A stretch of 64,000 bases of DNA, taken from assembly GCA_028714895.1 (NCBI GenBank), contig JAQTLM010000004.1, positions 108,167-172,166 of the forward strand, written 5' to 3'. The notes beneath the pieces are model-generated. The model was not told where the DNA came from and did no database searches. It was given only the letters and a program-made list of their open reading frames with translations. The stretch is from Gallionella sp. (GTDB lineage: Bacteria > Pseudomonadota > Gammaproteobacteria > Burkholderiales > Gallionellaceae). Below are positions 9,861 through 19,060 of the stretch, piece by piece (the stretch's first letter is position 1; each line of letters begins with the position of its first letter). Both the position numbers and the translations under genes were made by a program.

Positions 9861-10841
9861 TCACTTGCCGTTATAGCGTACCGAATCGAGCACCTGCATC
9901 ACCATGCGCGGCGGGACTTCGCCGACCGCGGTAATCAAATGCTTATCCAACACCTTGTGATACAAATTCACCGCGCCGCGGCTGGATAATCCATCCACAT
10001 CGTCTTCGTCCCCGTCGGCAGGTTCGATGAATATGGAAATCGCGCTCAACCCGTCAGAAAACACTATTTGTGTCACGGGAGCATGTTTGCCGCGCATCGG
10101 CCGCTGGATCTCCCTGGTTTTTTTGAAGCCTGCCGGCAGCGCATCCACCACCCAACCGCTATTTATGACCGTACCGCCCATGGCTGTTTCCGGCGATACG
10201 GGTAATCCCGCGCCGTGTCCCGCGAAATCCTTCGCACCAACCCAGGAGCGATCAATGTTTCCGCCGATTTGCAATTGGGTGAAGGCATATTGTTCGATCA
10301 CCTGTTTTTTGTCGCCCAGCACGGCGGCCTTCAATAACAAACCCGAATCGGTGTGCGCCCAAATCTTGTAGGCATAACGCAGGCCATCCTTGGGCTGGAA
10401 CATGATGACCTGCGTGGGGTATCCGGCCACGCGCTCCATCCCGGCTTCCTTGATCAGATAATTCGAACTCAGCGCGGACAACTGCTCGGGCAGCAAGGAT
10501 GGAAACCTGCCATGCACTTGCTGACTGTCCACTTGCACCATCTTGTGATTGATGTAGCACCAGATTTGCCCGTGATGGCGAATGATTTCGCGCTTGGGTC
10601 CATCCAGGCTCTCCAGCTTTTCATACTCGCTATCCGGCTCGACAACGTGGATGATGCGTGAAGTCTCGACGTGGTTGTCATACTGGTAAACGAATACCCC
10701 GCTGTAATCGGTCTGATGGGCTGCAAAAGCGACCGTCTTGAGCCAATCGAGACTGATCTGCCGCTCTCCTGCATAGGTGTTGGCAGCAACCAGCAGCAGC
10801 CCGCAAAGCGCAACGCACACCCTCATCGTTATCTTTCCCAT
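9861..10841 (-). CDS. rseB: RseB/MucB periplasmic regulator of sigma-E
   Basis: RseB binds the periplasmic part of the anti-sigma factor RseA and protects it from proteolysis until outer-membrane stress or lipoprotein ligands displace it. The 326-residue protein has a signal peptide ending near TYAGE, an N-terminal lipoprotein-carrier-like domain (about 30-190) and a smaller C-terminal domain ending in VLDSVRYNGK. It starts 4 nt after the rseA stop at ATG 10841; an in-frame ATG at 10826 is possible. No rseC follows, and the gap to degQ holds no supported gene. Confidence 0.92.
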   Translation of the reverse strand: MGKITMRVCVALCGLLLVAANTYAGERQISLDWLKTVAFAAHQTDYSGVFVYQYDNHVETSRIIHVVEPDSEYEKLESLDGPKREIIRHHGQIWCYINHKMVQVDSQQVHGRFPSLLPEQLSALSSNYLIKEAGMERVAGYPTQVIMFQPKDGLRYAYKIWAHTDSGLLLKAAVLGDKKQVIEQYAFTQLQIGGNIDRSWVGAKDFAGHGAGLPVSPETAMGGTVINSGWVVDALPAGFKKTREIQRPMRGKHAPVTQIVFSDGLSAISIFIEPADGDEDDVDGLSSRGAVNLYHKVLDKHLITAVGEVPPRMVMQVLDSVRYNGK

Positions 10842-10844
10842 GTA

Positions 10845-11339
10845 TTATTTTTCATCGGTACTGTAAGAAACAGTACGGATATAGGAGGCGCCGCCATTCA
10901 TGTCAATGCTGGGGGAAAACTCCTGGTGCGCCATTAAATAATCGTTGGACTTGGGTTGAATCTGCGCGCTAGCCGGGCGCAAGGCAGATTGCTGCATCGC
11001 CATCTGTGACGCCGCTTCAGGGCTGACCTGCAACGACATCCACGCCACCACCCCGACTGCCGCCAGCGAGGCTACCGCCGACAGTGCAACCGCGCGCACT
11101 TTCTGTTTCACTGCACGGCCGCGCGGCGCCAGCACGGTGGGCTCGTCCTGCATGCGTTCGCGCACTTTTTCGCTCAAATCGCAATGGATGTGCTCCGGTT
11201 GACGCAGCACATCGCCAATCAAGTGGTAAATCTCCCAATCCTTGTGGGTAGCTGAATCACGTTTGATCTGGTCAAGCAGATTCTCCGCTTCATCCTCAAA
11301 CAGTTCGCCGTCCATCAATGCAGAAATTTCTTTTTTCAT
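10845..11339 (-). CDS. rseA: Anti-sigma-E factor RseA
   Basis: RseA is the membrane-bound anti-sigma factor that sequesters RpoE. The 164-residue protein has the N-terminal sigma-binding domain starting EISALMDGELFEDEAE, a central membrane helix (about residues 83-104, AVALSAVASLAAVGVVAW) and a short periplasmic tail that RseB would contact. The ATG at 11339 is chosen because AGGTGG lies six bases upstream; a GTG three codons earlier would overlap rpoE. It forms one operon with rpoE upstream and rseB downstream. Confidence 0.93.
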   Translation of the reverse strand: MKKEISALMDGELFEDEAENLLDQIKRDSATHKDWEIYHLIGDVLRQPEHIHCDLSEKVRERMQDEPTVLAPRGRAVKQKVRAVALSAVASLAAVGVVAWMSLQVSPEAASQMAMQQSALRPASAQIQPKSNDYLMAHQEFSPSIDMNGGASYIRTVSYSTDEK

Positions 11340-11341
11340 TT

Positions 11342-11941
11342 TTACCACCTATTACCCTTACTGGTTTCCAACAGCGGACGCAGATTCTCCGCCACCGCCT
11401 CGCGTGCCCTGAAGATTCTCGACCGCACCGTGCCGATTGGGCAATTCATTACACTGGCGATTTCCTCATAACTCAATCCCTCGATTTCGCGCAACGTCAG
11501 CGCGCTGCGCAAATCCTCCGGCAATTGCTGCAACGAAGTTTGCACCACATCGACAACCTGTTTGCTCATGAGTTCATTTTCCGGCGTGTTGACTTCATGC
11601 AGCAGGCCGCCATCTTCGAATGACTCCGCCTCTTCCGCGTCAAACAGCGTACTGGTCGGCACACGCCGCTTGTTTGCCAGCAGATGGTTTTTCGCCGTAT
11701 TTATACCGATGCGGTATAGCCAAGTGTAAAACGCGCTCTCGCCGCGGAACCCCGGCAACGCACGATATGCCTTGATAAAAGCATCCTGCGTGACATCCTC
11801 GGCCTCCGCCGGATCGCGCACAAAGCGGGATATAAGCCGCCCGAGCTTGCGCTGGTACTTGGATACCAGCAAATCAAAGGCATGCTTATCGCCACGCTGG
11901 ACGCGCTCCACCAACTGCTGATCGACTTCCCGGTCTGCCAT
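11342..11941 (-). CDS. rpoE: RNA polymerase sigma-E factor (ECF type)
   Basis: RpoE/AlgU directs transcription of envelope-stress genes. The 199-residue protein has sigma region 2 (about residues 23-92) with RDPAEAEDVTQDAFIKAYR and region 4 (about 130-185) with LREIEGLSYEEIASVMNCP and GTVRSRIFRAR. It opens the rpoE-rseA-rseB-degQ set. A candidate sigma-E promoter lies at 12044-12071, consistent with autoregulation. It is divergent from nadB, as in many proteobacteria. Confidence 0.97.
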   Translation of the reverse strand: MADREVDQQLVERVQRGDKHAFDLLVSKYQRKLGRLISRFVRDPAEAEDVTQDAFIKAYRALPGFRGESAFYTWLYRIGINTAKNHLLANKRRVPTSTLFDAEEAESFEDGGLLHEVNTPENELMSKQVVDVVQTSLQQLPEDLRSALTLREIEGLSYEEIASVMNCPIGTVRSRIFRAREAVAENLRPLLETSKGNRW

Positions 11942-12043
11942 CCCTGACTATCCCAATTATTTTTGCGACTGCCGCGCCATTTCGCGGAGGCAAGTATAAC
12001 CGCTTCGATTCGTGCGCGTCAGACCGCTTTGAATTGCGCCCGG

Positions 12044-12071
12044 TCCGACTCAATAACAAAAAATTAGTTCC
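12044..12071 (-). promoter_or_regulatory. Candidate sigma-E promoter for rpoE
   Basis: Reading the minus strand, GGAACT (12071-12066) and GTCGGA (12049-12044) are separated by 16 nt, close to the sigma-E consensus of GGAACTT with a TCTGA-like -10. It lies about 100 nt upstream of the rpoE ATG. The -10 match is partial, so this is a candidate only. Confidence 0.4.
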
Positions 12072-12156
12072 CCTTCATTGCCGTCAACAGCACAGGGCTG
12101 TTCTTTGCCCGCTGTCTGCTATAGTTCTGCCTTAAGCAAGTGCACCGGGGATCCAA

Positions 12157-13737
12157 TTGCTGCAATTTGACACATTGATTATCGGCAGCGGCCTGGCTGG
12201 ATTGACGCTGGCCATCAAGCTGGCCGAACACCAAAAAGTCGGACTGATCACCAAAAAGTCCCTGCTGGACGGCGCGAGCGGCTGGGCGCAGGGCGGAATT
12301 GCCGCCGTGCTGGGCGAGGATGATACGCTGGATGCGCATGTTCAGGACACCCTCACCGCCGGTGCCGGCCTGTGCGATGAAACCGTCACGCGTTACGTTG
12401 TCGAGCATGGCAAAGCCGCCATCGACTGGCTGATCAACCAAGGCGTGCCGTTCACCAGGGACAGCTCCAGCAGCATGGGCTACCACCTCACCCGCGAAGG
12501 CGGGCACAGCCGCCGGCGCATCATCCATGCGGCGGACGCGACCGGTCATGCGGTACAGGAAACGCTCGCCGCACGCGTGCTGAAACACCCGAACATCACG
12601 GTACTGGAAAATCATTTGTCGGTTGACCTGATTACCGGCAGGAAGCTCGGCTTGCCGGACAAACGCTGCTATGGCGCATATGCCCTGAACAGCTTAAGCG
12701 ATGAAGTCATCACCATCACCGCCCAGAATACTGTCCTTGCGACCGGCGGCACCGGCAAAGTCTATCTCTACACCACCAACCCCGACACGGCGACCGGCGA
12801 CGGCATCGCGATGGCATGGCGCGCCGGCTGCCGCGTGGCCAACATGGAGTTCATCCAGTTCCACCCAACCTGTCTATACCACCCGCATGCGAAATCTTTT
12901 TTAATCAGCGAAGCGGTGCGAGGCGAAGGCGGCATCCTGAAGTTGCCCGACGGAACACGTTTCATGCCTTGGCACGATCAGCGCGCCGAACTCGCTCCGC
13001 GCGACGTGGTAGCCAGAGCGATAGACTTCGAGATGAAGAAGCGCGGACTGGATTGCGTCTATCTGGATATCTCGCATCAATCGGTCGAATTCCTGCAGGA
13101 ACATTTCCCAACCATTTATGCGCGCTGCCTCAGCCTGGGCATCAACATCAGCAAAGAACCGATCCCGGTGGTTCCCGCCGCGCACTACACCTGCGGCGGG
13201 GTCGTCGCCGATTTGCACGCGCGCACCGATGTGGAGAACCTGTATGCGGTAGGCGAAACCGCCTACAGCGGACTGCACGGAGCCAACCGGCTGGCCAGCA
13301 ATTCCCTGCTGGAATGCCTGGTATTTGCGGATGCTGCGGTCCGCGATATTCTGGGCAAACCACACCAAGCTCCGCCGCCGCTGCCCGCCTGGGACGAAAG
13401 CCGCGTAACGGATGCGGACGAGCAAATCGTCATCTCGCACAACTGGGCGGAATTACGCCATTTCATGTGGGACTACGTGGGCATCGTGCGCACCAACAAA
13501 CGCCTGCAGCGCGCGCAGCACCGCATCCAGCTGCTGCAGGACGAAATCCATGAGTACTACACCAACTTTCATATCAGTTCAGATCTGCTGGAGCTGCGCA
13601 ACCTGGTGATGAACGCCGATCTGATTGTGCAAAGCGCCTTGTTGCGCCATGAGAGCCGTGGCCTGCATTTCAGCAAGGACTATCCGGAGATGCTGGCGGA
13701 TTCGCGCCCTACCATCCTGACGCCCGCAAATTACTGA
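12157..13737 (+). CDS. nadB: L-aspartate oxidase
   Basis: NadB oxidises L-aspartate to iminoaspartate, the first step of de novo NAD synthesis, with FAD as cofactor. The 526-residue flavoprotein has the N-terminal dinucleotide-binding motif [13 protein letters not shown], the succinate dehydrogenase/fumarate reductase family block [13 protein letters not shown] and the conserved [10 protein letters not shown] segment. The start is a TTG at 12157 preceded by GGGGA; no better ATG is in frame. Its TGA stop is directly followed by a MITE-like element (13738-14041) and is part of the 3-bp repeat flanking it. Confidence 0.96.
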   Translation: MLQFDTLIIGSGLAGLTLAIKLAEHQKVGLITKKSLLDGASGWAQGGIAAVLGEDDTLDAHVQDTLTAGAGLCDETVTRYVVEHGKAAIDWLINQGVPFTRDSSSSMGYHLTREGGHSRRRIIHAADATGHAVQETLAARVLKHPNITVLENHLSVDLITGRKLGLPDKRCYGAYALNSLSDEVITITAQNTVLATGGTGKVYLYTTNPDTATGDGIAMAWRAGCRVANMEFIQFHPTCLYHPHAKSFLISEAVRGEGGILKLPDGTRFMPWHDQRAELAPRDVVARAIDFEMKKRGLDCVYLDISHQSVEFLQEHFPTIYARCLSLGINISKEPIPVVPAAHYTCGGVVADLHARTDVENLYAVGETAYSGLHGANRLASNSLLECLVFADAAVRDILGKPHQAPPPLPAWDESRVTDADEQIVISHNWAELRHFMWDYVGIVRTNKRLQRAQHRIQLLQDEIHEYYTNFHISSDLLELRNLVMNADLIVQSALLRHESRGLHFSKDYPEMLADSRPTILTPANY

Positions 13738-14041
13738 GAAGCTGCCTTTAAAATTACTGCGGAGGGCGTCTGATGGAACTACTAGCCATTCCACTAGGCT
13801 GCCAAAATACAGCAGCCAAGTGGCTGGTTATGCGGCGTTGCACGGCACTCGAAATCCTCATGTACTTTCCGTACATTCCGGTTTGGTTGCGACTAACCTA
13901 AAGGTAAGTCTTCACCGCAACTGTGTTGTCTGCGTTGACCAGCGACTTAGCTGGCGTATTGTTGCCAGCTTAGTCGAATGGCCATGCAAAGCTCCGTGCG
14001 CCTTACATCCATCCCTCCTCGCGAATTTTTAAGACAGCTTC
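13738..14041. mobile_element. MITE-like element between nadB and ygfX
   Basis: A 304-bp stretch is bounded by imperfect inverted repeats: GAAGCTGCCTTTAAAATT at the left end and, read inward from the right end, GAAGCTGTCTTAAAAATT. TGA triplets flank both sides (13735-13737 and 14042-14044), consistent with a 3-bp target duplication. It holds no credible gene; a 70-codon frame at 13820-14032 looks non-coding. The left TGA is the nadB stop codon and the right terminal repeat supplies the last codons and stop of ygfX. Non-autonomous status is inferred from the size and lack of a transposase. Confidence 0.6.
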
Positions 14042-14457
14042 TGAGCGCGCCCTGCCTCAATAAATTTCAGGGACACGCATAACTCGCGAAACGCACCTGT
14101 GTCCAGCGCATCCGGGAAGATAGTCCGGAAAACCGGCAGTCGATGCCCCTCCAGTTTGACGCGCAATACGGCGAAATATGGGCTGACAGTAGTGTTGCTT
14201 GCGACCTGTCCGGAAAGGCCCGAACCGTCCCGGGTGACCACCGACACGCTGCCTTGATCGAACGCAATCTCACGCCATGAATCGGGAAAAAGCAGCAGAA
14301 CATCGCGCGCCAGATAATAAATCAGGCTCAGCAGAATCAGCATGAGTATCGCCAGCCTGGCTGCCGGCGGCATCACAGTCGCATACACCACGGTTGCAAC
14401 CATCGCATGGAACAGCAGCAGCAACACGGCAAGGCGCGGCGAAGGTTTGATCGCCAT
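14029..14457 (-). CDS. ygfX: YgfX (CptA-like) membrane protein
   Basis: This 142-residue protein resembles the YgfX/CptA family, small two-helix inner-membrane proteins; E. coli YgfX is reported to inhibit FtsZ and MreB assembly as a toxin paired with SdhE. Two helices lie at about residues 9-27 and 32-52 (ARLAILMLILLSLIYYLA), followed by a cytoplasmic beta-rich domain. No sdhE partner is adjacent here. The final codons (Lys-Leu-Ser-stop) are encoded by the terminal inverted repeat of the element at 13738-14041, so the C-terminus was probably rewritten by that insertion. Confidence 0.75.
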   Translation of the reverse strand: MAIKPSPRLAVLLLLFHAMVATVVYATVMPPAARLAILMLILLSLIYYLARDVLLLFPDSWREIAFDQGSVSVVTRDGSGLSGQVASNTTVSPYFAVLRVKLEGHRLPVFRTIFPDALDTGAFRELCVSLKFIEAGRAQKLS

Positions 14458-14474
14458 ATTTCGAACTGTAAAAA

Positions 14475-15710
14475 TCAGGCAACAAGAATTGCGGCAATGC
14501 CCAGCAATACCAGTATCACAACGGCAATCAGCATTAAATTGCTGCCGCCGGATCGGGCCATCGGCTCTGTCGGGCTTTGGTGCGCGGCAGGACGGGATGC
14601 GGCAGGTGAAGCCGATCGTGGAGCTCTGGCCGCCGGAGCCGCCTGACTGATCGCCTCAGCACTCGGACGTTCTATTTTCAAGGTCTTTGCCAATTCGTCC
14701 ACATCTTCGCTGGTGCCTGTCAAGGCAGCCAGCCGCATGGTCGCGGCGGCGGAATCGAAGGTCTGCGACAAACCTGCCGCCGGCTTTGCCTCTTCTTCGT
14801 CCATGTTCCTGCGTCCGCTGATATCGATCGCATCGGGTAATTTCTTTTCGCCACCCGCCGGCGAGACATCGATCTGCTTGCCGGAACGCGGCAAGGTATC
14901 GCGGCAAGCGCGCAAATCAACGGCAAAATCCTTAGCGTTCTGGTAGCGATCATCCAGCTTCTTGGCCAAGGCCTTGGCCACGATAAAATTGGCCATTTCC
15001 GGCACGGCGGAATTCAGCGTACTGGGCGGAGCCGGTACCGCATTCAGGGTCTGGTACATGATGGCATTGACGTTCTCGCCATTAAAGGGTGCTTGCCCGG
15101 TCAGCATCTCGTAGAGCATCACCCCCAGCGAGAAAATATCCGAACGCTGATCTATCGCCTTGCCCATCACTTGCTCAGGCGACATGTATTTGGGTGAGCC
15201 CAGCACCATACCGGTCTGGGTGCGCACTGCCGAAGAAGCCATGCGCGCAATGCCGAAGTCGGTGATTTTTGCATGCCCGTCACGCACCACCATGATGTTT
15301 GACGGCTTGACATCACGATGCACAATGTCATGTTCGTGCGCATAGGCCAATCCTTGCGCGACCTGGGCGACAATATCCAGTACCTGATCGACCGGCAACA
15401 AGCCGCTGTCGTTCATGATGTCGCGCAACTCGCGCCCTTGCAGGAACTCCATGGCAATGTAAGCCACATCGCCGCTCTTGCCCACATCATAAATGGTCAC
15501 AATATTCGGATGGTTGAGCCGCCCGGCCGCCTTGGCTTCCTGATAGAAGCGGCCTTCATATTCTTCCTTTTCATCCAGCGCGAGCCCGAGGTTAATCGTC
15601 TTGATCGCAACCACGCGGTCAATCAACGGATCCTTGGCTTTATAAACTATGCCCATCGCGCCCTGGCCAAGCTCGCCAAGCACCTCATAACGCCCTAACT
15701 GGCTAATCAT
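14475..15710 (-). CDS. Hanks-type serine/threonine protein kinase with C-terminal membrane anchor
   Basis: The 411-residue protein has a complete eukaryotic-like kinase domain (about residues 8-265): glycine loop GELGQGAMGIVYKAK, ATP-binding Lys in VAIKTI, catalytic loop HRDVKPSN, Mg-binding DFGIAR and GSPKYMSPEQ in the activation segment. A low-complexity linker rich in Ala, Ser and Pro follows, then one C-terminal membrane helix (LMLIAVVILVLLGIAAIL). With that topology the kinase domain is cytoplasmic and there is almost no periplasmic sensor part. ATG at 15710 is favoured because GGGTGG precedes it; a GTG three codons upstream is possible. The next gene upstream encodes a class III cyclase, a likely signalling partner. 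Confidence 0.93.
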   Translation of the reverse strand: MISQLGRYEVLGELGQGAMGIVYKAKDPLIDRVVAIKTINLGLALDEKEEYEGRFYQEAKAAGRLNHPNIVTIYDVGKSGDVAYIAMEFLQGRELRDIMNDSGLLPVDQVLDIVAQVAQGLAYAHEHDIVHRDVKPSNIMVVRDGHAKITDFGIARMASSAVRTQTGMVLGSPKYMSPEQVMGKAIDQRSDIFSLGVMLYEMLTGQAPFNGENVNAIMYQTLNAVPAPPSTLNSAVPEMANFIVAKALAKKLDDRYQNAKDFAVDLRACRDTLPRSGKQIDVSPAGGEKKLPDAIDISGRRNMDEEEAKPAAGLSQTFDSAAATMRLAALTGTSEDVDELAKTLKIERPSAEAISQAAPAARAPRSASPAASRPAAHQSPTEPMARSGGSNLMLIAVVILVLLGIAAILVA

Positions 15711-15779
15711 GGTGTCCACCCGAATGAATCTTTAATGCGATATTCATTTGTATGAATCCGGTAGTCAGGAAAGTTTCCA

Positions 15780-17054
15780 CTAATCACAAAAGTTCGGCTT
15801 GATATGCACCGTCTTGCCCGGCTCAAGATCAACATTTTTTGTGTAGAGGGCGCCGCTTTTACTGGTTACAATTACTTTGTGCGCACCCGGCGTAACTGCC
15901 GCAGTCAATCCGGTTGTGACCACTTTGCCTTTATCCGCGCCATCCACAAACAGTTGCGTTCCTTCTTTGCAGCTAATGGAGATGTATGCTTCTGTGCCTG
16001 GTTCAACACCGCCCTTGATTGTCTCAAGCCAAGTCTTCTTGTCGGTCGATTCGGGCCCCTTGGCCTTGGGTTGAGTAGCCGGATGCTTGACTTGGTCACC
16101 CGCCTTTTTGCTGTCCGTCTTACCCTCAACTCTCTTCTTCGTGGCAGGCTTGGCGGCGAGTGGGGTGCTGCCTGTTTCAGCCGTTTTACTCTCTGCACGA
16201 GGCGCGGCAGGAGCCACCGAGGCAACTGCGGATACCGGCTGAATACCGCTCGCCGCTTGCACTTGATCGGTACTTGACAAGACGGGCGCTTCGCCGTGAT
16301 GCGCCAGCTTTAACACCAATGCACCAATCAGCGCCACAGATATGGCAACCGTGCCGGCATACAGGGCGCGCTGCCTGGGGCCGGCCTGTTTGAATCGGCC
16401 AACCAATCCCCCCGCGACAGCACCGAGCTTGACGTGCCATGGCATATCGGCATGATGTTCCGCTGCCTGTTCGGCAATGCCATTCGCCGACGCCAACTGG
16501 GCCGTTTTATCGCCCGGATAACCAATCGCGTATACCTCGTGTTCACGCACGTGTTTGTCGGTGCGTGAGCCTTGAAAATGAAACATCCCGGCATACTGCG
16601 GAGAAAGACGCGAAACCGCATCATAGTAAGAACGTGACACAAGAATCTGACCGACATCCGCAAAGCCCATTACGCGTTGCGCGACATTAATGCCGTCGCC
16701 AACGATATTGGGTTGACCATTGATGTCACGCACCAAACGAACCGGGCCGAGATTGATCCCTGCCCGCACCAGCAACGGCGGGTCAATACTGGCACCCTCG
16801 TTGAGCATGCTTTCGCGCAGACTGAGCGCGGCTTTCAAAGCATCTTCAACATCGCCGAGAAAATTGATTGCCGCTCCGTCGCCCGTGTCAAGGATGATCC
16901 GGTCGGTTATCGGTACGCTGCTGATGGCCGCAGACAAATAGCTGTTAAACCTGTCCTTCAGCGAAATTTGCCCAGTCACCGACTTCTTGGAATATTCCAC
17001 AATATCCAAGAACAACACACTGCACATGATGGTTTTGTTGCCGCGCTCTTCCAT
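15780..17054 (-). CDS. Class III nucleotide cyclase with membrane helix and PEGA-like C-terminus
   Basis: The N-terminal 190 residues of this 424-residue protein form a class III adenylate/guanylate cyclase domain: metal-binding Asp in CSVLFLDIVEYS, the second in LDTGDGAAINF, and the NIVGDGINVAQRV block with the transition-state Asn and Arg. The residue that usually sets ATP or GTP choice reads Asn here, so the substrate cannot be predicted. A membrane helix lies near residues 236-256, then an Ala/Lys/Pro-rich linker and a C-terminal beta-rich domain with LFVDGADKGKV that resembles PEGA. It precedes the Ser/Thr kinase gene by 70 bp on the same strand, suggesting joint signalling. Confidence 0.85.
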   Translation of the reverse strand: MEERGNKTIMCSVLFLDIVEYSKKSVTGQISLKDRFNSYLSAAISSVPITDRIILDTGDGAAINFLGDVEDALKAALSLRESMLNEGASIDPPLLVRAGINLGPVRLVRDINGQPNIVGDGINVAQRVMGFADVGQILVSRSYYDAVSRLSPQYAGMFHFQGSRTDKHVREHEVYAIGYPGDKTAQLASANGIAEQAAEHHADMPWHVKLGAVAGGLVGRFKQAGPRQRALYAGTVAISVALIGALVLKLAHHGEAPVLSSTDQVQAASGIQPVSAVASVAPAAPRAESKTAETGSTPLAAKPATKKRVEGKTDSKKAGDQVKHPATQPKAKGPESTDKKTWLETIKGGVEPGTEAYISISCKEGTQLFVDGADKGKVVTTGLTAAVTPGAHKVIVTSKSGALYTKNVDLEPGKTVHIKPNFCD

Positions 17055-17140
17055 TCAAATTTCCAGTAGCTTGCCCGTTATTTCCAAAGATTCCGGCCCG
17101 GATAATTGACCGGGTGCAGCTTTACAGATTCTAATGATAA

Positions 17141-18106
17141 TCAGCGTTTTGCACCAGTTTTACTTTTCCCGCTGCTTGCCCGGCCGGCGCCTTGAACTGT
17201 TCCTGCTGCCGCAGCCGGATGACGCCCGGTTTTTCCGGATTGCGTCCGACCGGTTCGGCGGGGAGCCGGCAAGTCCTGCTGCGCTTCCGAGTCCTGCTGC
17301 GATTCATCGCCGCCGGTGGTGAGCCCTATCCAATCCAGCACCTGAGCCATCCCCTTTTCGTCCAGCTCGGCTGTCATACCGCGCTTTAGGCGCGGCGGCA
17401 GATTGATAATACCGAAGCGCACGCGCATCAATCGACTGACCGGCAAGCCCAATGCCTCAAAGGTGCGGCGCACCACGCGATTGCGGCCTTCCTTGAGCAT
17501 CACACGATACCAGTGATTGAAGCCTTCGCCGCCGTGATCCTCGAGTTTTTCAAACTTCACCAGTCCATCTTCCAGTTCAACACCCTGCTTGAGCGCCCGA
17601 TCCATTTGTGCTTCCGTCATGGTTCCTTGCACGCGCACCGCATATTCGCGTTCGATCTCAAAGCGCGGATGCATCAGGCGGTTCGCCAACTCGCCGGAGG
17701 TGGTAAAAATCAGCAAGCCGCTGGTATTAAAATCCAATCGCCCGATCGCGATCCATTTCTGGTTACGCAACTTGGGCAATTTGTCAAACACGCTGGCGCG
17801 CTTCTCCGGATCGTCACGGCTGACGATTTCGCCTTCCGGCTTGTGGTACAGCAACACGCGTATGGCGTGATCTCTTTCGCCGACACGAATGGTGCGCCGC
17901 TCCGCCTTCACCAGGTCGCCTTCCACCACGCGCACCCCCAAGGTTGCCGGTTCGCCGTTTACGCTGACGCGCCCGGCAACAATCCAATCTTCCATGGTGC
18001 GGCGCGAACCGAACCCGGCTTGCGCCAACACCTTCTGCAGTTTTTCTCCGGGCAATTTTCCATCAGAAGAATTCTCATCGGAAAATTCCTTGTCATTCTT
18101 TTTCAT
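17141..18106 (-). CDS. rluB: 23S rRNA pseudouridine(2605) synthase
   Basis: RluB converts U2605 of 23S rRNA to pseudouridine. The 321-residue protein has an N-terminal S4 RNA-binding domain ([20 protein letters not shown], about residues 21-40) and the RsuA/RluB/RluE catalytic domain with [14 protein letters not shown], whose Asp is the nucleophile. A basic, low-complexity Arg/Gly/Ala/Ser tail follows residue 255. RluB rather than RluF or RsuA is inferred from length and the tail. Its ATG overlaps the recR stop. Confidence 0.9.
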   Translation of the reverse strand: MKKNDKEFSDENSSDGKLPGEKLQKVLAQAGFGSRRTMEDWIVAGRVSVNGEPATLGVRVVEGDLVKAERRTIRVGERDHAIRVLLYHKPEGEIVSRDDPEKRASVFDKLPKLRNQKWIAIGRLDFNTSGLLIFTTSGELANRLMHPRFEIEREYAVRVQGTMTEAQMDRALKQGVELEDGLVKFEKLEDHGGEGFNHWYRVMLKEGRNRVVRRTFEALGLPVSRLMRVRFGIINLPPRLKRGMTAELDEKGMAQVLDWIGLTTGGDESQQDSEAQQDLPAPRRTGRTQSGKTGRHPAAAAGTVQGAGRASSGKSKTGAKR

Positions 18107-18702
18107 ACTATCACCTCGCGCCGCTCTAACACGGCCTGCGCCAATGTGCCGCTATCAACCTGTTCCAGTTCACCACCGACCGGCAAGCCGCGCGCAATAC
18201 GCGACACTTTAATGCCTTGGGATTGCAATAATGTTGCCAAATAATGCGCGGTGGCATCGCCTTCCACCGTGAAATTGGTCGCCAAAATCACTTCGCAAGG
18301 CCGTTCCTGTACACGCTTGACCAAACGGTCGAAATGCAATTCTTTTGCACCGATGCCGTCCAGCGGCGAAAGCCGCCCCATCAACACGAAGTACTTGCCG
18401 CGATAGCACTGCGTTTGCTCCATCATCAGCAGGTCGGCCGGCATTTCGACCACGCACAGAAAATCCGCATCGCGTTTGGCCGATGCACACAACGCACACA
18501 CCTCTTGTTCGGAAAAATTATTGCACTTGCTACAGTGCTGGATATTGCTGGCGGCCGCATCCAGAGATCGCGCCAGATGCAATGCTCCGGCGCGATCGCG
18601 CTGCAACAAATGATAAGCCATGCGCTGCGCGGACTTCGGCCCGACGCCCGGCAAGCAACGCAATGCAGCAATCAATTCCTCCAGATGGGATGGCGTCACC
18701 AA
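18103..18702 (-). CDS. recR: Recombination mediator RecR
   Basis: RecR works with RecO and RecF to load RecA at single-strand gaps. The 199-residue protein has the helix-hairpin-helix region ([14 protein letters not shown]), a four-cysteine zinc finger ([16 protein letters not shown]) and a Toprim domain ([13 protein letters not shown] onward). The likely start is TTG at 18702 or the following GTG at 18699; neither has a strong ribosome site. The dnaX-ebfC-recR order is highly conserved across bacteria. Confidence 0.96.
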   Translation of the reverse strand: MVTPSHLEELIAALRCLPGVGPKSAQRMAYHLLQRDRAGALHLARSLDAAASNIQHCSKCNNFSEQEVCALCASAKRDADFLCVVEMPADLLMMEQTQCYRGKYFVLMGRLSPLDGIGAKELHFDRLVKRVQERPCEVILATNFTVEGDATAHYLATLLQSQGIKVSRIARGLPVGGELEQVDSGTLAQAVLERREVIV

Positions 18703-18715
18703 GATGCAATTTCCA

Positions 18716-19042
18716 TCAGAACGGCAAATTCATCCCGGGTGGCAGGCCCATGCCGGCAGTGAAACCGCTCATGCGCTGCCGCGAGATGGCTTCTGCTTTT
18801 TTCATCGCATCATTAAGCGCCAGCACAAGCAGGTCTTCCAGCATTTCCTTGTCATCGGACAACACACTGTCATCCAGCGACACGCGGCGCACTTCATGCG
18901 CACAAGTCATCGTCACCTTGACCAAGCCGGAGCCGGCCTGGCCTTCCACTTCCACAGTCGCCAATTCGGCTTGCGCCTTCTGCATATTTTGCTGCATTTG
19001 CTGCGCTTGCTTCATCAATCCGCCCAATCCGCCCTTCATCAT
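18716..19042 (-). CDS. ebfC: YbaB/EbfC nucleoid-associated protein
   Basis: A 108-residue DNA-binding protein of the YbaB/EbfC family, a small dimer with tweezer-like shape that binds DNA. The N-terminal Met/Gln-rich helix ([18 protein letters not shown]) and the central strand [18 protein letters not shown] fit the family. AGGAGG precedes the ATG at good spacing. It lies between dnaX and recR, 13 bp before recR, as in most proteobacteria. Confidence 0.95.
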   Translation of the reverse strand: MMKGGLGGLMKQAQQMQQNMQKAQAELATVEVEGQAGSGLVKVTMTCAHEVRRVSLDDSVLSDDKEMLEDLLVLALNDAMKKAEAISRQRMSGFTAGMGLPPGMNLPF

Positions 19043-19060
19043 TTTCGCATCCTCCTGAAT

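Noticed and set aside
12064..12615. 183-codon minus-strand frame overlapping the nadB start
   Set aside because: Antisense to the conserved FAD-binding region of nadB and without a plausible start or family.
13820..14032. 70-codon frame between nadB and ygfX
   Set aside because: It lies wholly within the MITE-like element, lacks a ribosome site and does not look like protein.
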